Shown here one piece after another: positions 12,301 to 23,200 of a stretch of DNA of 64,000 bases. The translations under genes were made by a program, and so were the position numbers. Each line of letters begins with the position of its first letter. The stretch's first letter is position 1. This DNA is from Kryptolebias marmoratus. Its lineage: Eukaryota > Chordata > Actinopteri > Cyprinodontiformes > Rivulidae. The DNA lies in the NCBI RefSeq assembly GCF_001649575.2, contig NC_051450.1, forward strand, positions 8,043,386-8,107,385. Reading direction: 5' to 3'. Under the pieces are notes generated by a model. It was not told the origin of the DNA. It did not search any database and saw nothing but the letters and a program-made list of their open reading frames with translations.

Positions 12301-13422
12301 TGACAGAATACCTCCCCACCCGCATCCCCACGCTCACCCCCTCACACACCCTCCCAGCCCTTCAAAACCTCTGTATAAGAAACCTGTGGAGAAGAAGGGC
12401 TGCAAGTGTGGCCGAGCTACCCAAAACCCCTCTGTGTTGACCTGTAGGGGGCAGCGCTGCCCCTGCTACTCCAACCGCAAGGTAAGAGCACATCTGAAGC
12501 TGCGTCTAATAATTAATAATCAATCGGTGCTGTTCTGGGTCATGACTAGTTTAATCTGTAAAGCTGTCATTTTTGGGTAATAAACTTATATTTAACAGTC
12601 AAGTAAACAGTTATTTGAGATGAAAAATCTTCTCTCTCCTGTATAAAAACAGTTTAGTAAGTTAGATAAAAAATGCTATGATTCCACATTGTTCTTTCAG
12701 CATTTTAAGTCTTTTTTGGACTTGTTTTTATGTATATTTTGGTATAAATTTGTGGGTAAACAATGTAACAATGTTGGCAGTTATAGGGCCTTAATCCTAA
12801 CTATAGACAAATAATCTAAATTATTTGACAAATGTCGCACAAAGTGATGTACTGCTATAAGTTGTTACCATGTTTTATACACTTAAGATCCTTATGCCAA
12901 ATTATGTGTATAATAAGCTTGATTTGATAGAAAATAACATAAAAAAGAATGAGAAGTAAAATTAGTTCAAAAAACTGAAACATGTTAATAGTTTAGAGCC
13001 AACACAAGGAAGTGTCATGTGTTAGGCTATAATGTCAGTGATTTATCCAGTGGTTTGAAGAATAATCGATTATAATAACGCTCACAAGCTGCAGCTCAGT
13101 TCTGACCGACTGATGTTTGCAGGCATGTCTGGACTGCATCTGCCGTGGCTGCCAGAACTCGTACATGGCCAACGGAGAGAAGAAGCTGGAGGCGTTCGCT
13201 GTGCCCGAGAAGGCTCTGGAACAAACCCGCCTCACGCTGGGCATCAACCTCACCAGTATCACGGCAGCGGCCCTCCGTAGTCCCGCCAGCAGCTCGCCGG
13301 GCGGCACCCTCCTAAACGTCACCACGGCCACGGGCGCGCCCGTCTCAGCTGCGTTCCTGTCTGGGGCCGGGCACGACAACAGGGGCTTCGAGGATTCACT
13401 GGAAATGCGGTTTGACTGTTGA
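9325..13422 (+). CDS. msl2: MSL2, E3 ubiquitin ligase subunit of the MSL complex, 604 aa
   Basis: MSL2 is the RING ligase of the nuclear MSL complex (with MSL1, MSL3 and MOF/KAT8), which acetylates H4K16; vertebrate MSL2 also ubiquitinates H2B and p53. Coding exons: 9325-9466, 11109-12481 and 13123-13422, joined in phases 1 and 0 with GT-AG introns. Residues 1-40 are the conserved N-terminal helix. The RING uses C44, C47, C62, H64, C67, C70, C81 and C84. A long low-complexity middle carries acidic, Pro/Ser and His-rich (HPHPHAHP) stretches. The CXC domain spans 479-515 with nine cysteines, followed by the conserved tail ending MRFDC. Human MSL2 is 577 aa, so this is full length. The start is the first ATG in frame with the conserved MNPVNATSLY. 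Intron 2 cuts the CXC domain, unlike the two-exon human gene. Teleosts can have two msl2 paralogues; I cannot say which this is. Confidence 0.95.
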
Positions 13423-13889
13423 GGTCGTTTCCTTTCGCCTCCGGTCAGTTCATCGGCACATTCCAAGCCACGCCCACTGGGCGTTACCACGGAGTCGACC
13501 TGCAGGGGTGGAGCCAGAACAAGGCAGCTACAGGGACGGGTGAAGGGACGGCCTCCGTCCATCGCCCGAAACTGCACCAGGCTTGTGGTCTTTCATTCAG
13601 AGAAGAAGAAAAAGAAGAGATGTAGCGTTACTGTATGTGCAGAGATTTCATTTCAGTGGAGATAGTTTCCTTTTGTTCTCTACTGTGGGTAAAAATCTGT
13701 AGAGCATGTTGTGTAGCGACGTCAGGGGAGCTAACGAAGGTCACGCCTCTGTGTGACGGTGAGGGTTTGGAGACAGGAATGGAGACATCATCATCAGAGA
13801 CTGGTGTAATTTATATTAAAAACCATTTTTCTACATGGACTTCTTGGTTTCCATTTATGACAGAGTTTATGACGTGTTTTATAAGTTAT

Positions 13890-13895
13890 AATAAA
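13890..13895 (+). terminator. Candidate poly(A) signal of MSL2
   Basis: AATAAA about 470 bases after the MSL2 stop codon. The 3' UTR may extend further, so this is only the first good candidate. Confidence 0.4.
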
Positions 13896-13899
13896 AATT

Positions 13900-15760
13900 T
13901 AAAAAAATTGATGGAATCTGCATTCAACCAGAATGTTTTCACACTGTTAAAGGGTAGACGGTGTTTAGTCAACTCTGCTTAACCACCAGAGCTGAAGCAT
14001 TATTTAAACTTGAGCTAAAATAGTACTTTCTTACATGTTAACTCTAAGAACCAGGATGTGAATTTTAACACCAGCCAAGGTTTGATTATGCCTGTTGAAT
14101 GTTTATACTGTGTGAGCCACTGAAACTACTAAATATTACTCTAAGCTGTTGTATAGTAAAAAAAACATGTATTTAACCAGTAAAATTGTGAATTTTAAGT
14201 CAGCCAACCATCATGGCCTGGCGAGAACTAAACTTCTATCCCTGGTTTGCTGTTCTGTATGTCAAAGTTGCTCGTCTTTTGCGTGTCTGTGTATATGAAG
14301 CACTTTCTCGCACCGGTCACACTCAGCTTGACACCACCATGTTTCTGATCTGCTCTTTCATGTGTTTAAAAACTCTGGTTGACTGCAGACGCTGCGCGCT
14401 GTTTCTGATGAGTTTTCTTTGTTTCTGGAAGCTACACACGTGCTGCTAAATACCACGAAGAACGAGGAGGAGGAGGAGCGCTCCTGCTTTTTGTTTTTAC
14501 TCATTCACATTAACAACAACACCTGCAGTATTTATTGGACGTCTGCTAATGTGAGCTCCGTGCTGGGCCTTGGTTCCGCCCGTTCTGCCTGATGAGTCCG
14601 TGGACCCGATCAAACCGCTTCAGTCTCGGTTGAGTTGTCATCCTTTTAGTGTTACTTTCTGCTGTCTCCAAACTGTTGTTTTTGTTTTTCTGTTGTTGTT
14701 CTCCCTCTGGGCATTTAAATACCTGTAATATAATTGTAACATATTTCCACAAAAAAAGAGAAAATCAAAACCTTAAAGTGTGGTTGTGTTATTTGTTTTC
14801 ATGGCATCAGATTAGTTGTAATCTTTAAAATGAACACTAGAGGGCAGTGGAGCACTTGACTCTTGCCGTGTTTAAAAAGCACCAGCAGGGGGCAGAGTAC
14901 GTTGTAAATTATTTTTTAAACTACTTTTTTCACTTAAATTAAAAAAAAAAAAACTAAAAGAAATTTGACTTAATAATTTATAGGAACTTTTCTTTCCTGG
15001 GCGAAAGGATTGTGCAGCATACAGTTTCAATAACTTTTTAAAACAAGAATTGGGTCCACAAGATTTATTTTATTGTGGACTTTCACTAATCCTCATGGGT
15101 CAGAAATATCCATGCATTCATCTAAAGCTTTTATTGATTTGTGCTGAAGGATCTAATTTTGTATTTTAACTCAACAGAACCATGGCTTATTAACTTCATG
15201 TTAGTGATCATGATTGACTGGAGCTGGCAGTTTCTCTTTGCCAGCATAAAAGTGATTTGTTTGACAGCAGTTTTTTACAGTTTTTTACTGTAGACTGAGA
15301 GGAAGCCAACCGAGACAGAAGTTAGTGGTCAACCAAACACTCAGAAATATTCTCTTAAAGTGTAACTAAACTGTGCAGATGTTAGAGAAACAGTAGTAAT
15401 GGGATTTTTGAACAATTTTGTGCGCTTAGAAAGGCACCTTCGTGGGTTAGTTTTGCCCTGCTCAGGTTCTTGCAGGCAGGCTGCTGGTGGAGTTGGGTGT
15501 CTCCAAGTTAATTTGCGGTGTATATTGATTTCCCACTCACTTGTAGAGATTTGTGTAGCTATTATGTTAAGTGCCTCGTTCAGTATAATAACTAAGACAC
15601 TGGAAATCTGGATGTGATGAGTCCATTTATTGGAAGAAAATGAAATTCATGGACACTTTATAGCACTCATGTTTTAGTTATTAGAGGCTGAAGACGTATG
15701 TTTGCGTAAAAAGGAGTTTTTATAAATTAAAGAGACGCAGTCTGGATGACAGCCCTATCA
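13900..15760. other. MSL2 3' region and intergenic DNA, no gene seen
   Basis: Apart from the paired CTCF-like sites I see no coding exon here. Open frames of 60-115 codons lack recognisable motifs or splice context. Confidence 0.5.
14834..14896 (+). promoter_or_regulatory. Two CTCF-like motifs in tandem
   Basis: ACACTAGAGGGCAGTG at about 14834-14849 and CACCAGCAGGGGGCAG at about 14880-14895 both fit the CTCF core (CCASYAGRKGGCR) with few mismatches and point the same way. They lie about 45 bases apart between MSL2 and the next gene, a reasonable place for a domain boundary. Motif match only. Confidence 0.4.
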
Positions 15761-15764
15761 TTCC

Positions 15765-16075
15765 TGGGAGAAGGCACATCGCCCACCATCTCTAATGCCA
15801 GAGATTTAAATTTAGATCATCTGATGATGAGAAATAACTGAGTTGTAGCTTTTTGTTCAAACCATGAAAATAATGTTGTAATCTCATATATTATCATAAA
15901 ACATCATGCTCAGAGTCTGTGCTGAGAATGACTCCCAGCTACAACCACAACAAATTATACTTCAATATCTGTAAAAAGCTCTGATTTATCACCATTTTTG
16001 TTTAAGTGAAGGTCAATTAGCTGTGGTGGCCATCTTGAATTTGGTTGACTCCTAAAGTTATAGAGTCATAGGGTC
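15765..16075 (+). repeat. GCCATCTTGAAT-family repeat, copy 1
   Basis: Shares ordered blocks with other copies in this window: 'cgcccaccatctctaatgcc', then a GAATGACTCCCAGCTACAAC block, TCAATATCTGTAAAA, and ATTAGCTGTGGTGGCCATC followed by a GGTTGACTCC block. Other copies are at 22.4, 29.3, 31.0, 32.9, 33.5, 35.1 and 52.1 kb. No coding capacity; class unknown. Confidence 0.7.
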
Positions 16076-16583
16076 TGAACTTTAATAATCTAATAGTTTT
16101 ATTACATTTTTATAATATATTTTGTGGTTGATGGGGACTTATCATCACAGATTTACATTTAGTAAGTAAAGACTGTAGTTTTCAGTTTAATTTAATTTGA
16201 TTTTAGAATGTTTTGATTTGTCTTTTGTTGCCGAGGCGCCCAAACACAAGAGATTAAAGCCGTCAGGTTCTAGAAGTTCCTGTCATCATGACATCAATGA
16301 GACGTCATGACGACCAGGCAGCTTTCTGAACCCAAACTGCGTCCAGATCAGTCATTTCTCTGTAAGTGAACTGTGCACTATTGGTCGTTTGCAGCAAGCC
16401 TTCAAAACACATTGTTGAGTTTCCACGAGCAGCGCTCCAAGCAGCCTGGACTCTTCCTTCTAAAGAACTTCTAGTTCAGGTGAGTTTAGAAACAGCTGCT
16501 CTCTGTAGTATAATCACTGCAGTAAAATGAATTAGGATCAAATCAGTCTGAAACTGTTGTTTGTCGTTGTATTTCCAGTGAAT

Positions 16584-17780
16584 ATGGATAAAGGAGACGG
16601 CCCTCACGTCGACGTGTTCAGTAAGGACTTTTCCTTTTTCTGGTTTCTAATGCAGCAGCTTCTCCCATCATCTGACTTTAAACAGCTTTCTTACTAGAAC
16701 AAGTTAAATACTGAGAACTGCTAACGAGACAAAATCTGTAGATATCACAACACATGTACAATAAGTATGCAGTGCTGTGCTACAGTTGTTTTAAACCACC
16801 TCTAATTTCCTTTTCAACCTTTATTGTAATCTTAGTCTTGATATCGGGCCATGACAGCATGTTGAGCTGTCCCTTACAGAAAAACTTTACACGTAAAAAC
16901 ATGTTGACATGTGGCACATGTGAAGGTCTAGACTTTAGTGGCTTAACCCACCAAATAACTGAATAAATAAAAACTTTGAAACACCTTCAAAACACCTGAA
17001 GAAATTTCAAAGAAGTCGAGTTTTAAAGATTACAAAAATGTCTTCTTGACTGAAAAGTTTGACAAAAGATGGGTGACTGAAGACTTTTGCACAGTATTGT
17101 ACATGTAATGTAATATCTGTAATATATATCTACATACTGGGGAGAAAGTTGTGTTGGTTAGTGGTAATTGTACGAATTAAAAACAACTAACTCTACATTT
17201 TCTAAATGTTTCTGCAGTGCGTCGGCGTGAAATCATAGAAAGAATTGAGCAGGAAGACTATGATGGCGTCTTCCATCTAATAGAGAGTTTAGTAGAGTTC
17301 ATGTTAGAACGAGAACCTCTGCAGGAAATCCAGGCTGTCGTAAATGAATTTTCTGTTCTGTTGCAAAACAACGCTGCTGATGACGACAACATCGCTGAGG
17401 ACCATGAGGCTCAACCTGAGGATCCTGAGGAGCAACCTGACGGCATAATCCCAGAACCTCAGGGCCAAATAGTCCTTCCAAGGGCAGACGAGGAAGAAGA
17501 CGATGAAGACTACTGGGCCGACGTGTCAGAAAGCGACAGCGGCTCTGACGAGGATGTCCCAGCACCAGCTCTACCATCAGCCCAACAGCCTGGGACATCC
17601 AGGAAGAGGAAGAGGGAGGAGGACGATGATCCAGCCAGGAAGAGGGCCAGAAAAGGGAGCGACTCAGAGGAGGAGTCAGGGTCTGCATCCTCCTCTACCT
17701 CAAAACACCTGAGGCCAAGAAAACGTAGAGGAGATGAAGATGAGGAGGAGGGCAGACCCAGAAAACGGCCTGGATTTTAA
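16584..17780 (+). CDS. Unrecognised acidic/basic nuclear-type protein, 199 aa
   Basis: I do not recognise this family. Coding exons are 16584-16620 (37 bases) and 17218-17780, joined in phase 1 so that the codon ATG spans the intron. A non-coding first exon probably ends at about 16479 (TTCAG|GTGAGT), with the acceptor just before 16580. Residues 14-60 look folded and helical (RRREIIERIEQEDYDGVFHL, then a leucine/valine-rich helix). After that it is disordered: Asp/Glu runs (EEEDDEDYWADVSESDSGSD) and two basic clusters, KRKREEDDDPARKRARK and a C-terminal RPRKRRG...RPRKRPGF. The clusters suggest nuclear import and binding to nucleic acid or histones. An ACGTCA element near 16312 and an inverted CCAAT (ATTGG, about 16380) precede the first exon. 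The gene converges on TNFSF10. It may be lineage-restricted; the open frame and correct splice phases support a real gene. Confidence 0.72.
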
Positions 17781-18073
17781 CAAGGTTTGCTCCCATTACA
17801 GCCTCACCACTTCAGCTGCAGGCCGACAAGAAACTTTCCAAGATTAAAGTTTCAGGTTCAGTTTTCTGTGAGCAGAACTTGTTGCTCTAAAGTCTGTCCT
17901 GTTTTCTGCTTGATAGGATCTGTGAGAGTCGTCCTCCTCTTCTTTAACTTCTCCAACCACCACCTCTCCTCCGTCAGCAGCTGTCATCTGAGCGTCTCGT
18001 CTTCATCCTCATCAGTCATCTCTGCTCCACCATCAGTGAGCTCCAACCGAACATCTCTCTTCTGTCCTCAGTG

Positions 18074-18250
18074 ACCACAAACTCAGCTCCTCTCCTCCAC
18101 CCTAAGGGGGCACAAACTCAGCTCCTCTCCTCCGCCCTCAGGGGGCACAAAGCGAGCTCCTCTCCTCCGCCCTCAGCAGGCACCAACTCAGCTCCTCTCC
18201 TCCGCCCTCAGCGGGCACCAACTCAGCTCCTCTCCTCCGTTCTCAGGGGT
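18074..18250 (+). repeat. 37-bp minisatellite in the 3' UTR
   Basis: About five copies of a 37-base unit containing CAAACTCAGCTCCTCTCCTC and GCCCTCAGGGGGCAC, downstream of the stop codon at 17780. The unit length is not a multiple of three, so the open frame across it is not protein-coding. Confidence 0.8.
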
Positions 18251-18316
18251 CATCAGCTGAACTCTGGCTGCCTCAGAACTTTCTGCTCAGGCTGGTTGAA
18301 AACCAGATTAAAAAAA

Positions 18317-18322
18317 ATAAAT
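18317..18322 (+). terminator. Candidate poly(A) signal of the 199-aa protein gene
   Basis: An AATAAA within 'aaaaaaaataaattttacct', about 540 bases after the stop codon. It would place the minisatellite inside the transcript. Confidence 0.45.
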
Positions 18323-18557
18323 TTTACCTCTGATTTTATTTGATGTTTTTGTTCCTCTTATTTATTTATTTTTATCCAGATGTTTTGATCAGGTTCGTTG
18401 AGTCTTAGACCCAGAGGCTTTTGGTCAACTTATTTTGTCTTCATGGCAACCAAGAACATTTTTATTTTTTAAAATGTTAAACTCCTCCATAAACTGAAAT
18501 GCCAAAGTTCTCACAGCCACCACAAAATAAATGTGCAGCTTCCTTTGAAAAAGAGTC

Positions 18558-18563
18558 TTTATT
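18558..18563 (-). terminator. Candidate distal poly(A) signal of TNFSF10
   Basis: AATAAA on the minus strand about 1.7 kb after the TNFSF10 stop codon. Nearer AATAAA signals lie at 19411-19406 and 19352-19347. The region between shows no gene of its own and can be 3' UTR. Which signal is used is unknown. Confidence 0.3.
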
Positions 18564-20253
18564 TCACATATTTACACACATTTATTTACATTCACATTCA
18601 GGAGTTTTAGATCCGTCAAAGACTTCAAATGTTTTTAAGTTATTAAAACATCCTAATTAGTGTTCAGTTGTGTATCCCACCCCCAACTCCAGCAGAAAAA
18701 AAAACTAACATCAGGTTTGTTACAGGTTACAGGTTTTTTTTGCACAGTATAAATGATTTAATGAGCAAGTGGCACTGTAAGTAAATGCTGCAGTCATGTA
18801 GTATTTGAAAAGCCAATGATTTCTCTGTGATGCTCTATTCTTGACTTTAAGGGCGATCCTTTACACAGCATTTTCTGTTGTTTTGCTGATACGAACCCAG
18901 AGACGTGGCTCTCAAAAAGCAGACACTCTAGATCATCTTTGACCTGCAGCTTTACACGGGTAACTCATCATTTGGTCTCTCTGGTTAGAATTTGTGGATT
19001 TGTGGCAGCACTCACTGAGACAATTAATCACTGCATGTGGAGGACAACAGGCTGCCAAGACAAGAAAATAAATTGCTGCTGTTTTGCAGGCAGATGATTG
19101 AGTGGTTTTTCCAAGTATGCAAGTCTTTTCTACAGTTAATCCAACACAACTTGAACACCAGCCGTTGGGGAGGTTTAATGCACCACTTGGAAAAAAAAGC
19201 GGCAGGATATGAGCCAATGTGCTTAAAGGGGGAGAGACTGCTGAGTCGCTTCCAACAGAAACAGACCATAAAGTCTGATTTGTAAGCAGCAGAGTTTTAA
19301 ATATAACCCTAAGAAATTTTATCATTGTGTCAACAAAAGCAGACAGTTTATTTTACAGGAGCTTCCATTGGTAGCAGTGCCTCATGTTAAAAAAAAAAGA
19401 AAGTGTTTATTCATTTAAAAATAAAAATACACAAAATTCAGCTCAATATGTACATCTTACAACATCTTACAACATCTTACAACAAACATTAATCCAAAGA
19501 TTTAACCAGAGTTTATGAATGGACTCAAACAGTCACTTTGTTAACTGCAGAGCTCACATCTCCCTCTAGGTGACACAAACTAGAATGTGAGCCCTCAATA
19601 ATAAAATTTAAAAAAAAAAACTATACAGGTTGCGGTCAACTGGTATATTTTTATGCATCAGCGACTAGATCGAGGCTCTACGTTGCTAATAGATGCGCAA
19701 ATTTCCAGTTGCAGTATCACCGAGTTGGTACATTCGACACATCTGCGCACGTCTGAAACCGTGAATAAACTGCGACATTCAAGCAACACTGTCGCAAAAG
19801 ATGTGACCAGCCAGTTCTCACAATCTAGTTTTTACTGTCTTTATATCATTTGTCTTGTATTTTTAATGCTCTGCTGCCGTAAACGCATACAAATAAAAAA
19901 TGTGCACATATTTAAGTCAAATAGCACCAGAACGACTCTGGAACTTAGAGATAAAGTTTAGGGGGAACCACTCTGCTGTCGAGATGGCTTTGGAAACATT
20001 TCAAACTGTCCTTAAAAGTATTTTGTCATCAAAAAAAAACATTTGCAAAACTGACACCCATTTTCACTTTTTATACACCTAAATTCAAAAGTCTATTAGG
20101 TTTGATTTAGCTCTCATAAACGACTCTTCCCTGGAACCAGTGTGGTCAAAGGTCTTCAGTTTTTGGTCCAAGGAAAGTCTAGATGCTGCAGCAGTTTGGT
20201 GTTTTCTAAAAATGGACGACGTCTCCAGTTTCCACACATCAACATCCGAGACT

Positions 20254-23200
20254 CTAGCTGATGAGGAACGCCCCAAAGAAGCTGCTCTTCTCGTCCATGT
20301 CCACGGCGGAGGCGTTGGTCACGGTGACGAACAGCCGGTCGCCGGTGGTGAGCGGGAACAGCCCCCCCTGGTGGGCAGAGTGGAGAGAGAAATCGGAACC
20401 CCGAGACCAGCAGGAGGTTCGGCTCGTCTTCATCAGCAAGATGGGAACCGGGTAAGAGCTCACCTGGTGGGAGAGGAAGAGGTGGACACGATGTGAGGAG
20501 GTGGTGAGGCATCAAGATGTACCAAAAATCTGGGATTTCAAATTAGCCCCACAGCTTCAGATAAGGCTTGACGAGCCTAACTAAACCAGATTTCCTTTGT
20601 GTTAGCTGGTGTGACAAAACCAATAACTAAGGCTGAAGATATAACGGCAGGTTCTGCCGAAAGACAAAGACAGACTAAGGTTTTTAGTGGTATAAACTAT
20701 TTACAAGTTAAATGACAAGCTAATTTACCATCGAAAGCTGATTTGTGACATAAAAAAAGAACTAAAAGCAGAGATAGACCAAAAGATGGGCGATTCAATC
20801 AAATTAGGTCTTGGCACCAAATGAAAACTAATTAAAACTAAAAGGATTTTTTATAGAGAACCCCTGTGGAAACTCGAGTGATTAAAGGTTCACCAATAGT
20901 GAACTGCTCGCAACAAACGGTGCAAAACATGAACGTTTGATGAAAGTTATCCTTACTGTATTTTCCGCACTATAGGGCACACTGGATTATAAGACCCACT
21001 GTCGATGAATGGTTCATTTTCAAATTTTTGTCATATATAAGGCACCCGGACTATAAAGCGCATCCTTATGCACCTCCAAATTTTGTAACTTCGCGTGTGC
21101 TGTGCTCCATTCAAAATGGACGATTCCGGTGCTCTAGCAGAGCTGGTTCGCCTGTATCAGCATTTATATGATCCCTCTATGAGAGATCACAAACATAATC
21201 AAATGGTTCAAAAGTCACAGAAGAATACTGCACCGACGTAAGTGTCAAGTATAAACGCCTCCACCGCTCGCTGAGGTCCTTGCACCGTGCACAGAGCCCT
21301 GCGACTTTAACTGAGCCTTAATGCTGCAAGTGGTGCGGCTTTGTAGTTTACCAAAAACATTACGACTTCTTACATATATAAAGCACTCCGGATTAAAAGG
21401 CTCACTGTTGTTTTTTGATAAAATTGAAGGCTTTTGCGAGCGCCTTATAGTAAATAGAAAATACAGTATTTTGTTTTCAGTTGATGTGGGGCCGAAAAAT
21501 AGCCAAGACTGTAGTGTCACTGATCAGGACTTTTTAACAGCACTTAAAATATCATGGCACAGCAGGAAAAAAGGACAGATTCAAAATGATATATGGAGTA
21601 AAATCATAGGCAGAACAAACGTGTTTAACTTTGACCCTGTTCTATTAGTGTGTGTGTGTGTGGGGGGGGGCATTTAAATATTTAATATGATTGAATTTTC
21701 TCTTTGATCAGTTTTGACAGACCAATTTGTTTCCTAATCTGTGTTCCCCTCTGGACACAGCCAGCTGTCAAGAAGACGATCGTTTAGTGGATAGCTAGCA
21801 TGATATGTGATCAGAAAAAAGCCACACAAAATGAATCTGTCTAATAAACAAAAGTCACTCCCTGTAAATCATTTTCTGCAGGCTCCAAAAATTAACCTTC
21901 AGGGACACGACATTTGTCTCGGTCTCATCCCAACACGGGGAAAACAAACACAAATACGAAACAGAGCCGACACATGTGGGGAAGCCATGCGCTTCCTGAG
22001 CCATGATCGGAATAAATGAGCAAGATGTTTCTGTTTCTGCGAGTTGTCAGCCGTTTCGGGGGAGCTTCTTCGCGCAGCAGCTCGTGACGCTATCGAACAC
22101 CGTTCGATCACGGCCGCTGCCAGAACACGTCCAGCGACAGTTATCCAGTTTCGCTCTGACACTTCAACCACGATCATATAAAAACCACCAGCTCAGCGCT
22201 CATGGCACCTCTGCTTAAGAAGACAGACAGACAGACTCAGCAGCTACTGGATGATTTGACAGTTTTTTAATCTCCTAAATATTAATAATCAATCAGAATA
22301 ATGTCATTTCATTTGTTTTACCGTTGTAACATTTTGTGCACAAACATATAAATGCTAATGCTGATTTATATACTAGCTATATATAAATAATGATCAACTA
22401 TTAAAGGCTTAGCATTCTTTAAAGGAATGCATCTTCTATGTCAGTTTTATACTAATTCTCATTTTGCAGGAAAATGACTGACTCGGTTCAAAGCTTGTAA
22501 ATGAAAATACGTACGACCTCATGCGCTGTTGTGAAATCTCGTAAAATGTGTTGTTGCTCAAAAAATACCAAGCTACTTTCAGCTCAATGTCTGTGGAACT
22601 GATTGAGTTGTAGCCACTTTATGTGTTTCCTAAAGTCAGTTGCTGTGGCGGCCATCTTGAATGACGTTGACTCCAGGATTTAACCAGATGTAGATGTTCG
22701 TCCAGTGATTGTTTTCTGAGAGTTTCATTCGAATCCATCCACTGGTTCGTGAGATAGTTTTGCTAACAAACAAACAGAGTCGACTCCAATAGCTAATGGC
22801 AAAGTTTTAAAAACAGATCTTGCTTGATTTGTTAGCACTTAGAGCATACGTTGGGAATGACTCTCAGCTACTACTACAACAAATCTTAGCTCAACGTATG
22901 CAAAACTGATTTAGTCACAGCAATCTTTGTGGCGTCTTTATTGTGACTGACTCAGAAAGTTATTCAGCTGTAGATGTTCACCCAGCGATTACATTCTGGG
23001 AGTTTCATTTAAAGCCGTCCACTGGTTCAGGAGATATTTTGCTAACAGACAAACAAAATGAACCCTGGCAGCGACGTTACTGCCACTTCGACTTTGGTGA
23101 TAATTATAAAAACTGAAGCATATTTTGCACGGATGAAACCTGTTTTTGTTTGTTTCTTAGTAACTGGTTCACGGTGTTTTTGCACATGCATGTTCTCTGA

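Noticed and set aside
11290..12349. Three minus-strand frames over MSL2 exon 2
   Set aside because: Antisense shadows of the GC-rich MSL2 coding exon; no independent evidence.
13035..13577. 180-codon minus-strand frame over MSL2 exon 3
   Set aside because: It is the antisense shadow of a conserved coding exon.
17787..18343. Plus-strand frames after the 199-aa protein gene
   Set aside because: They run through a 37-bp minisatellite whose length is not a multiple of three, in the 3' UTR.
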